NCBI GenBank assembly: GCA_011620045.1
Contig: WOZY01000072.1
Coordinates: 1-13,023 of the forward strand
Direction: 5' to 3'
Origin: Mesotoga sp.
GTDB lineage: Bacteria > Thermotogota > Thermotogae > Petrotogales > Kosmotogaceae
DNA: 13,023 bases
In this document: piece by piece, positions 1 through 6,033 of the stretch
How positions within the stretch are numbered: the stretch's first letter is position 1
Layout of the letters: every line of letters starts with the position of its first letter
Notes under the pieces: generated by a model
What the model saw: the letters and a program-made list of their open reading frames with translations, nothing else
The model's database searches: none
What the model was told of the DNA's origin: nothing
Program-made: the position numbers and the translations under genes

Positions 1-1
1 T

Positions 2-1057
2 CTTAGAGAGGGTGTTGACTTCATCCTTTTAGACTCGCACAGTTTTCCCAGGGAGAAAGGTTGTGCTGGAGGACTTACACCTCGAACTCGAAAAACGATC
101 TCGCAGATATTTCCTGAAGTGGAGATAGATGGTTTTGAAAGCTTTGAGCTTGCCCTCAGCAAGATTACAGATGGATCGGTCAAACATCTGGTGACGCTGG
201 TTTCAAAAAAGCCGATATTCACGACCGTCGACAGAAAGGAATTCGATAAGACTCTGCTGGAATCCGTCATTGATAAAGGCGGAGAGTTTGTCAGCTCACG
301 AGTAAGAGAGGTGAACAAAACCGGGGATGCTTTCGTGGTCCGAACAGAAGATGGAGAGTTCACTTCAGACTATGTAATTATTTCTGCGGGAGTCTTCGGA
401 GCGAAGCTCGTAGGGTTGGAGCCGCCGTGTTACAGCATCGTATCCCACGGTTACAGCTCTCCCACAAGGAGTGCTTCAGTCATTTTTATTCAGGACGGAT
501 ACCTCTGGAGTTTTCCGGGAGAATCCTATAATTCTGTCGGCGGTGGAACTTACCCGGACTGCAGGCAGCTCCCATCTTACGAAGAGATAAACACATTACT
601 GAAGAAGTCTTTTGATGAAGAGCTTATTCTTACCGGAACACCTGTTCCGCTTTTCAACAGTGATCTAGTCCTCAAACTCAACAACTTTGAGAGCGGTGTT
701 CTTTTTGCAGGGGACAGCGCAGGTCTTGTAGATAACTGGATTGGTGCGGGAATTGATTTTGCACTTGATTCAGGGAGACAGGCTGCCCTGTCGATAGTTG
801 AAGACGGTTACAAAGGAAAGACCGCAAACGAAAGATACCTGGAAAGGCTCTTCCCTATTGCGAGGCATCTGCAGATCGCAGACGCCTTCAGGAAGAGGTT
901 CAACGCGAATCTTGATGAGAAACTAGATCTTCTTAAGGGAAAAACGGCCGGCAAACTGTTGATCAATTATTTGAGCGGTTATGTGAAAGGTCCTTACCGG
1001 CTCACTTTAAAGAGTCTCTTCACGAGTGGAATCAAGAGTCGCTCAACACATAACTGA
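2..1057 (+). CDS. FAD-dependent oxidoreductase, geranylgeranyl reductase family (5' end outside window)
   Basis: Likely a flavoprotein that reduces isoprenoid double bonds or a related substrate. The frame is open from position 2, so the start and the N-terminal Rossmann GxGxxG lie upstream; the GTG at 119 is internal. At about 30-75 the frame encodes FPREKGCAGGL, matching the family signature FPRxKxCGGGL. The second FAD motif is VLFAGDSAGLVDN followed by WIGAGIDFALDSGRQAA (about 697-785), like the family's GDAAG...GEGI..A...G..AA. About 352 residues are visible, close to a full family member of 380-400. The 3' end overlaps the convergent ABC ATPase gene by 15 bp. The exact substrate cannot be told; the family also includes halogenase-like and other FAD monooxygenase-fold enzymes. 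Confidence 0.8.
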   Translation, partial: LREGVDFILLDSHSFPREKGCAGGLTPRTRKTISQIFPEVEIDGFESFELALSKITDGSVKHLVTLVSKKPIFTTVDRKEFDKTLLESVIDKGGEFVSSRVREVNKTGDAFVVRTEDGEFTSDYVIISAGVFGAKLVGLEPPCYSIVSHGYSSPTRSASVIFIQDGYLWSFPGESYNSVGGGTYPDCRQLPSYEEINTLLKKSFDEELILTGTPVPLFNSDLVLKLNNFESGVLFAGDSAGLVDNWIGAGIDFALDSGRQAALSIVEDGYKGKTANERYLERLFPIARHLQIADAFRKRFNANLDEKLDLLKGKTAGKLLINYLSGYVKGPYRLTLKSLFTSGIKSRSTHN

Positions 1058-1765
1058 AGTCGCTCTGGACAATATCTCTCTTATTCCATCGTTTACAACT
1101 TCACCCTCGATCAATCTCATCAACCTTTCTCCGTAAGAATTCGCGATCTCCATGTTGTGAGTTATCATGATTATCGTTATGTCGTACTCTCTGTTGATTC
1201 TTGCTGTCAGTTCCATTACTCTGGAAGCGCTGTCCGGATCAAGCGAAGCCGTGTGTTCGTCGAGAAGCAGTAGCCTGGGCTTCGACAAGATAGCCATTAC
1301 CATTGCAAGAGACTGTTTCTGCCCTCCCGAGAGCTCTCCCGCCTTCGTTTTTATTCTGTCCTCCAGTCCAAGGCCGAGATCCCTAAGAAGAGTTATCGCC
1401 TCTTCTTTGACAGAACTGAACCTGAAGGGCCTGTTGCCTTTTTTCGATGCGATTATCAAGTTCTCGGCAATAGTAAGAGCCGGGAATATTCCCGTATTTG
1501 GGTCCTGATAGACTCTTCCGATGAACTCCGCAAGCCTGTGTGGTTTCATGCAATTCATGGTCTTATCGTCGATTATATATAGACCCGATGTAGGCTGAAC
1601 CTCGCCAAGGATTACTTTCAGAAGGGTTGACTTGCCTGCTCCATTGGGCCCCACTATGGTGACAAACTGCCCTTCGGGAATTGTCAGACTCACATTCTTG
1701 AGAGCGACTCTTTCGTTTTCCATCCCCTGATTGTATACGACCGTTAGATCTTTGAATTCGACCAT
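1043..1765 (-). CDS. ABC transporter ATP-binding protein, TrpZ type (COG1101-like)
   Basis: The cytoplasmic ATPase of a three-part amino-acid-type importer. The 240 residues hold all elements of a working ABC domain: Walker A GPNGAGKST (39-47), Q-loop near YQDP (86-89), signature LSGGQ (145-149), Walker B LLLLDEH with glutamate 170, D-loop SLDP, and switch histidine in ITHN (203). The LLLLDEHTASLDP wording is typical of the ATPase group that pairs with PF04392-type binding proteins. Its ATG at 1765 lies inside the 3' end of the permease gene (22-bp overlap), with a GGAGG-type site in that gene, so translation is probably coupled. It is the last gene of the operon; no clear intrinsic terminator follows, and its stop overlaps the convergent reductase gene. 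Confidence 0.93.
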   Translation of the reverse strand: MVEFKDLTVVYNQGMENERVALKNVSLTIPEGQFVTIVGPNGAGKSTLLKVILGEVQPTSGLYIIDDKTMNCMKPHRLAEFIGRVYQDPNTGIFPALTIAENLIIASKKGNRPFRFSSVKEEAITLLRDLGLGLEDRIKTKAGELSGGQKQSLAMVMAILSKPRLLLLDEHTASLDPDSASRVMELTARINREYDITIIMITHNMEIANSYGERLMRLIEGEVVNDGIREILSRATSVMC

Positions 1766-2757
1766 AACCTCTTCACCTCCTGTTTCACCTTTCGTTTTCT
1801 CCCGCTCGAGGAGAGCTGACGCAATCCAATTACCGTGATTATAAAGACTGCTGTGAGTAGTTTCATGTCGCTTGCAAGAAAGCCAATCCTGTATCCATAT
1901 CTCATTGCAAGAGAGAGAAGTGTCTGATAGATCACTCCTCCCACTATTGGTGAGAGAAGACCATAGAACAGCTTGACTCTTCCCAGAAGAATCTCACCCA
2001 TTATTACCGATGCCAAACCTGTAACAACCATTCCCTGGCCGATTGTTGCGTCAGAGAACCCGCTGTAAAGAGCGAAAAGACCGCCGCTCAGCCCAATAAT
2101 ACAGTTGGCAATGGTAAGCCCCGCAATGGCAAGAACATTCTGCGAGATTCCAAAGGAAACCACCCCTGAGGGATTACTGCCAAAAGCTCTCAGTGTCATT
2201 CCCGGATCAGACCTTAAAGCAATAGACAGAACTACGGTCACAGCAGAAATCACCAGAATTATGAGCGTCAAATCCGAACCGTCGAGATCGTTGTTGAAGA
2301 TGTTCTTGGCGACAACGGTTCTTCTTGACTCTCTCTTCTCAGTATCTATATCGATCTCTTCAAATAGACTTTCCAAACCTGTGCTTCCGCTCATCTCTTC
2401 GAAACTCTGGATTGCTCTCTCTGGAACGACTCTAGGAACAGGGAGATTGGGGCCACCCATTACCCTGAGATTTACTGAGTAAAGCATTGTCATGACTAAT
2501 ATTCCGGCTAGAAGAACGTTGATCTTGAGTTTTCTGTGGATAGTTCCTGTGATGCTCCCCGCAAGTGCCCCGGTACCTGCCGCTAACGCTATCGCTACCC
2601 AGGCAGGTAGTCCGGAGACAACAGCTCTTACGGCAACCGCAGCACCCAGCGCAAATGATCCATCCGTTGTGAGATCTGGAAGATCAACTATTCTGAAAGA
2701 TATGTACACTCCCAGGGCCATAAGGCCAATTATCAATCCCTGTTCCAGAATCGCCAT
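1744..2757 (-). CDS. ABC transporter permease, TrpY type (COG4120-like)
   Basis: Inner-membrane channel subunit of the Trp-type importer. The start MAILEQGLIIGLMALGVYIS with FRIVDLPDLTTDGSF at 21-35 is characteristic of the family, and about eight hydrophobic segments run through the 337 residues. From memory of the family (about 290-310 residues), it carries an extra charged stretch at about residues 105-160, after the conserved LRVMGGPNL, with acidic runs such as FEEIDIDTEKRESRR. This probably forms an enlarged extramembrane loop. The conserved coupling region LRAFGSNP (189-196) is intact. The ATG lies 4 nt after the stop of the binding protein gene and the 3' end overlaps the ATPase gene by 22 bp, so the three genes form one operon. 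Confidence 0.92.
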   Translation of the reverse strand: MAILEQGLIIGLMALGVYISFRIVDLPDLTTDGSFALGAAVAVRAVVSGLPAWVAIALAAGTGALAGSITGTIHRKLKINVLLAGILVMTMLYSVNLRVMGGPNLPVPRVVPERAIQSFEEMSGSTGLESLFEEIDIDTEKRESRRTVVAKNIFNNDLDGSDLTLIILVISAVTVVLSIALRSDPGMTLRAFGSNPSGVVSFGISQNVLAIAGLTIANCIIGLSGGLFALYSGFSDATIGQGMVVTGLASVIMGEILLGRVKLFYGLLSPIVGGVIYQTLLSLAMRYGYRIGFLASDMKLLTAVFIITVIGLRQLSSSGRKRKVKQEVKRLWSNSKI

Positions 2758-2761
2758 CTTA

Positions 2762-3733
2762 CTACCTTTCGGTCTCTACACCATCAGTTACTACGAGATT
2801 GGCTAGATCCAGAACTGATTGTGGAATTTCAACACCGATCTGCTCGGCTATGTCTGTGTTGACGAAAAGAATCAGGGAATCCTGGCCAAGTATCTTCGTC
2901 TCGAGTTCCGATGGAGGAGTGCCCTTAAGAATCTCAACGACAAGTTCCCCAGTGGCTCTACCTACCTGGTAGTAGTTGAATCCAAAGCCTATCAGTCCGC
3001 CGGATCTTGCGATGTCGATATCGCCCGCGACGATTGCGATATTCTCTCTCAAAGCTATTTTGGAAATCGATTCTATGCTTGAGGCCGCTGTGTTGTCAGT
3101 ACCGATGTAGATTGCATCGACGTCTTTGATCTGAGCGTTAAGAGAGGTGACCATTTCAACCGTTGTGGAACCAGTAATATCGACTAACCTCATTCCCAGA
3201 GCGTCACAAGCCTCTTTTGCAAATTCTCTTATCGTTACAGAATTTGCCTCTCCTGAATTGTAGATAATCCCTACCGTCTCGACTTGAGGCATAGTTAGTT
3301 TGAGAAGCTGGAGCTGAGTCTTAACTGGCGTCATATCGCTGATTCCAACGACATTTCCCGGGTTTTTGCCAAATGAAGGAACAAGACTGGCGCTAACTGG
3401 ATCCGTAACAGCACTGAAGACTATTGGAATGGTCTTTGAAGCATTTACCAGCGCCTGTGCAGATGGGGTGGCGATGCCCACCATTACTGCCGCGTTGGTC
3501 GAAACAAACTGTTTAGCAATAGTAACCGCGGTTGAAACCGAGCCCTGAGCGTTCTGAAAGTCGATTACTATGTTCTCTCCGTGCTTAAAGCCGTTCTCTT
3601 CGAGTACGTCAATTACCCCTTCCCTTACCGCATCGAGTGCCGGGTGTTCAACGATTGCCGTAATTCCGACCGTCTGCATAGATAAACCAAGAACTCCAAA
3701 AAGTAGCACCACACATACAAGAACCCGCTTCAT
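2762..3733 (-). CDS. ABC transporter substrate-binding protein, TrpX type (PF04392-like)
   Basis: Exported binding protein that delivers substrate to the neighbouring permease and ATPase. The first 20 or so residues form a signal peptide (MKRVLVCVVLLFGVLGLSM) without a convincing lipobox. The mature part begins VGITAIVEHPALDAVREG, typical of PF04392 proteins, followed by FQNAQGS, the PIVFSAVTDPVSA and GISDMTPV motifs, and YNSGEANS. The 323-residue length fits the family. GGAGG at 3746-3742 sits 8 nt before the ATG at 3733. It is the first structural gene after an attenuator with a Tyr/Trp-rich leader peptide, which points to an aromatic amino acid, most likely tyrosine or tryptophan, as substrate. 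Family members with other ligands exist, so the ligand is inferred. Confidence 0.92.
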   Translation of the reverse strand: MKRVLVCVVLLFGVLGLSMQTVGITAIVEHPALDAVREGVIDVLEENGFKHGENIVIDFQNAQGSVSTAVTIAKQFVSTNAAVMVGIATPSAQALVNASKTIPIVFSAVTDPVSASLVPSFGKNPGNVVGISDMTPVKTQLQLLKLTMPQVETVGIIYNSGEANSVTIREFAKEACDALGMRLVDITGSTTVEMVTSLNAQIKDVDAIYIGTDNTAASSIESISKIALRENIAIVAGDIDIARSGGLIGFGFNYYQVGRATGELVVEILKGTPPSELETKILGQDSLILFVNTDIAEQIGVEIPQSVLDLANLVVTDGVETER

Positions 3734-3752
3734 TCTACATCCCTCCTGATAT

Positions 3753-3787
3753 AAAAAAAGAGAGGACGTTTCTCACGTCCTCTCTCT
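3753..3787 (-). terminator. Intrinsic terminator of the attenuator
   Basis: On the minus strand AGAGAGGACGT (3785-3775), loop GAGAA, and ACGTCCTCTCT (3769-3759) form a perfect 11-bp stem followed directly by TTTTTT (3758-3753). It lies between the leader peptide stop (3807) and the binding protein ATG (3733), so it stops transcription before the operon unless its 5' arm is sequestered. The 5' arm is complementary to leader positions 3847-3836. Confidence 0.93.
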
Positions 3788-3853
3788 TTATACTCTCTAG
3801 TGTATTTTAACTCAAGCACACACTGGAGGAGTCCGAAGAAAGGACGTTCCTCC
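3775..3853 (-). promoter_or_regulatory. Attenuator: competing hairpin and antiterminator
   Basis: Two exclusive folds share one segment. Fold 1: GGAGGA (3853-3848) pairs with TCCTCC (3830-3825), then after a 2-nt bulge GTCC (3845-3842) pairs with GGAC (3834-3831), giving a 10-bp hairpin with a 7-nt loop. Fold 2: ACGTCCTTTCTT (3847-3836) pairs without gaps with GAGAGAGGACGT (3786-3775), 12 bp including two G-U pairs, and this second segment is the terminator's 5' arm. So fold 1 leaves the terminator free (off) and fold 2 destroys it (on). The GGAGGA arm begins four nucleotides after the Phe codon of the leader ORF, so a ribosome stalled at the last Tyr, Trp or Phe codon would cover it and favour fold 2. 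Pairings are read from the sequence; the mechanism is inferred by analogy with classical amino acid attenuators. Confidence 0.88.
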
Positions 3854-3899
3854 TAAACCAATAAGCGTATACGTAGCTTACATATGCCGCTCGAGTCAT
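3807..3899 (-). CDS. Aromatic-amino-acid-rich leader peptide (30 aa) of the attenuator
   Basis: A short ORF whose translation probably senses aromatic amino acid supply. It starts at ATG 3899, 8 nt after GGAGG (3912-3908), and ends at TAA 3809-3807. Residues 6-15 read YVSYVYAYWF: four Tyr, one Trp and one Phe in ten codons, very unlike a random peptide. Residues 16-30 (RRNVLSSDSSSVCLS) are encoded by the bases that form the regulatory hairpin and look constrained by RNA structure. An earlier ATG at 3904 reads only ATG-CGA-TGA, lies just 3 nt from the GGAGG and is probably not the start. The stop codon lies after the first hairpin and about 20 nt before the terminator stem. It resembles Trp/Phe/His leader peptides in function, not in sequence; I know no named homologue. 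Confidence 0.9.
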   Translation of the reverse strand: MTRAAYVSYVYAYWFRRNVLSSDSSSVCLS

Positions 3900-3930
3900 C
3901 GCATTAACCTCCGAATATCTTGATAGGAAA

Positions 3931-3960
3931 TTTATACCACAAATTAATGTTACGGATCAA
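3931..3960 (-). promoter_or_regulatory. Sigma-70-type promoter of the leader and Trp-type operon
   Basis: TTGATC (3960-3955) and TATAAA (3936-3931) with an 18-bp spacer match the -35 and -10 consensus at 4/6 and 5/6. Transcription would start near 3924, leaving a short leader of about 25 nt before the leader peptide ATG with its GGAGG. It sits only about 27 bp beyond the stop of the last BMP-operon gene. Confidence 0.7.
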
Positions 3961-3986
3961 GATTAAAGACAAACGTTTTGTTTCCG

Positions 3987-4925
3987 TTAGGTTCTCTCTT
4001 CTCTTGAATACGGTACTCCCAATGACGCCGGAGCCCCCACCTTTCTCTTTAGTGTGTCTGTAGAGGTGAAGAACAGAACGGCGATCGTCAGAAGATATGG
4101 AAGCATCTTCAGAAAGTCGGGCGATATATGCGCCCCGACTGCCTGCAATCTCAATCCAAGGGCAGTGATTCCGCCGAAGAGATATGCGCCGATCAATGCC
4201 TTTGCGGGATCCCAGGTGGCGAACAGTACGAGAGCTATGGCGATCCAGCCTCTTCCTGCAGTCATATTCTCTATCCACATGGAGTTGTAAGCAAGCGAAA
4301 GATAAGCTCCCCCGATGGCCGTAATGGAACCTCCCAGTATCGTGTAGAAGTATCTCACGGCAAAGACGTTTATCCCTTTGGCGTCTGCGGTATCGGGAGA
4401 TTCGCCAACTGCACGAAGCGTAAGCCCAGGACGCGTCTTGTATATGAATACCCACATGAGTGGAACCATAATAAAGCTTATGTAGACCAGGAGATCATGG
4501 CTGAATAGGATCTGACCAACGTATGGGATCTCGGAAAGAACGGGGATCTTTATCGGTTCAAAACGTCTGGCGATTACGCCTATATAATCCTTTCCCCAGA
4601 GTCCGCTGAGTCCAGTGCCAAGCATCGTGATAGCAAGTCCGCTCACGATCTGATTTACTCTGAGAGTCACTGTGAAAAAGGCGTGGACCAGACCGAGAAT
4701 AGCTCCTGCAAGCATCGCAACCAGAATTGCAGCGAGAAGGCTCGACGTCTGGTAAGAAGCAACAAAGCCTCCTATTGCACCAATCAGCATAAAACCTTCA
4801 AGGCCAAGATTCATGACACCCGACCTCTCCGTGAATATCGTGCCGAGGACTGCAAAAAGCAACGGAGTTCCCGCCCTAACGGTAGCGCTTAGTGTCGAGA
4901 GAATGAAAGACTCGATATTATTCAT
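3987..4925 (-). CDS. BMP-type nucleoside ABC transporter permease (COG1079, NupQ/YufQ-like)
   Basis: One of the two membrane channel subunits of a nucleoside-type importer. The N-terminus contains GTPLLFAVLGTIFTERSGVM, then NLGLEGFMLIGAIGGF (about residues 40-55), the hallmark of this permease group. A family GLTLRAVGESPDTADAKGI coupling segment lies at about 168-186, followed by GAYLSLAYNSMW and GRGWIAIALVLFA. The 312-residue length is normal and about 8-9 hydrophobic segments are visible. Its ATG (4925) overlaps the end of the other permease gene by 8 bp, so the two are translationally coupled. It is the last gene of the BMP operon. No strong terminator follows before the leader promoter of the next operon, so some readthrough is possible. 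Confidence 0.94.
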   Translation of the reverse strand: MNNIESFILSTLSATVRAGTPLLFAVLGTIFTERSGVMNLGLEGFMLIGAIGGFVASYQTSSLLAAILVAMLAGAILGLVHAFFTVTLRVNQIVSGLAITMLGTGLSGLWGKDYIGVIARRFEPIKIPVLSEIPYVGQILFSHDLLVYISFIMVPLMWVFIYKTRPGLTLRAVGESPDTADAKGINVFAVRYFYTILGGSITAIGGAYLSLAYNSMWIENMTAGRGWIAIALVLFATWDPAKALIGAYLFGGITALGLRLQAVGAHISPDFLKMLPYLLTIAVLFFTSTDTLKRKVGAPASLGVPYSREERT

Positions 4926-6033
4926 TCGTGACAGCCTCCTCTCTCGATACCCTCAACCTATATTTGGCAATTGCCTCTCCTCCGAGAAGGCTGAAGAGTA
5001 CCAGCCCCTGGAATACCGATATCAGAGCCATCGGTAGCTTATAAAACATCTGAAGCTGATCATTTCCTACGAGCAGCCCGCCAAAGAGAAATGCGACAAG
5101 TAGAATTGCAATTGGGTTCAGCTTGGCCAGCCAGGCCACGATGATCGCAGTGTAGCCGTACCCTGGAGAGAAACCGTGTTGCAATCTGTGCTGAATGCCC
5201 ATCATCTGTACGGCTCCGCCCAACCCCGCTATTGCACCGCTGACAACGAGTGCAATGATTGTGTACTTTATTATGCTGATTCCCGAGTACCTGGCGGCCT
5301 GAGCATTGTCTCCAACGATTTTCGAATTCATTCCCCATCTTGTTCGCTTGTAGACGTAGTAAAGGACTATCGCAAGAGCAACCGCAATAAAGAAGCCAAC
5401 GTGGAACTCGCCTTTGAAAAGAGTCGCCAACCTTGCTTGATCGGGGAAGGGAGCCGTCCCGGGGAAGCCGTAGCCTTTGGGGTCTTTCCACGGTCCGTAG
5501 ACAAGATAATCTACCCAGAATATTGCGACATAGTTGAGCATGAGAGTTACCACTATCTCGTCGGTCTTTGCAAAAGCCTTCATTAATGCGGGAATCAAGG
5601 CCCAAATGCCACCCGCTGCCGCTCCGAGAATTGAAATAAGGATAATCATCAGTACCGGTGAAGTGACATCTTTGAATAAGTACAGAGCTCCCCAGGTAGC
5701 GGCTAATGCTCCCATATAGAGCTGACCTTCACCGCCAATGTTCCATATCTTCATTCTATAGGCAAATGACAGGCCCAGTCCCACAAAGGCGAGAGGGACC
5801 ATTCTCATCAACGTGCTGAAGATTCCATACTTGTTGGCAAATGGCCAGGTGAGCATCTCTTTGTATGCTTCAAATGTTTCGCGGAATGCAAGCGAGAGGT
5901 TTCCCAGCCGTCCATAGAAGAATACCAGCAAGATTATACCCATTAGAAACAGTGCGAGCGCTACAGAAAGAACAGGGACAAGTATCGAGGAGTATTTGGG
6001 GACTGTCAGTCTCTTCTCGATTTTTATTCTCAC
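4918..6033 (-). CDS. BMP-type nucleoside ABC transporter permease (COG4603, NupP/YufP-like)
   Basis: The second membrane subunit of the BMP importer. The 371 residues begin with a basic N-terminus and a strong hydrophobic segment, then FANKYGIFSTLMRMVPLAFV and SFAYRMKIWNIGGEGQLYMG, a family signature. LMLNYVAIFWVDYLVYGPWKDP and the coupling region GDNAQAARYSGIS (about 240-252) are also typical. The start is GTG at 6033, preceded by an AGGGGGA site, and the upstream ATPase gene's TGA overlaps it as GTGA (4 bp), a tight coupling arrangement. It should form a heterodimer with the product of the following gene in the cytoplasmic membrane. Confidence 0.94.
   Translation of the reverse strand: MRIKIEKRLTVPKYSSILVPVLSVALALFLMGIILLVFFYGRLGNLSLAFRETFEAYKEMLTWPFANKYGIFSTLMRMVPLAFVGLGLSFAYRMKIWNIGGEGQLYMGALAATWGALYLFKDVTSPVLMIILISILGAAAGGIWALIPALMKAFAKTDEIVVTLMLNYVAIFWVDYLVYGPWKDPKGYGFPGTAPFPDQARLATLFKGEFHVGFFIAVALAIVLYYVYKRTRWGMNSKIVGDNAQAARYSGISIIKYTIIALVVSGAIAGLGGAVQMMGIQHRLQHGFSPGYGYTAIIVAWLAKLNPIAILLVAFLFGGLLVGNDQLQMFYKLPMALISVFQGLVLFSLLGGEAIAKYRLRVSREEAVTNE

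Noticed and set aside
3902..3910. ATG-CGA-TGA mini-ORF just before the leader peptide
   Set aside because: Its ATG is only 3 nt from the GGAGG, too close for good initiation, and it encodes two residues. The ATG at 3899 has standard 8-nt spacing.
3740..3960. T-box or TRAP-type control of the Trp-type operon
   Set aside because: There is no T-box consensus (TGGNACCGCG-like), no specifier-loop architecture in the roughly 150-nt leader, and no series of regularly spaced GAG/TAG triplets. A translated leader ORF explains the region better.
3904..4455. 183-codon minus-strand frame overlapping the BMP permease gene
   Set aside because: Arg/Ser/His-rich shadow frame of the clear permease gene at 3987-4925, with no family features.
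5060..5605. 181-codon minus-strand frame inside the second permease gene
   Set aside because: Its composition is that of a frame-shifted shadow of the permease at 4918-6033, which has all family motifs.
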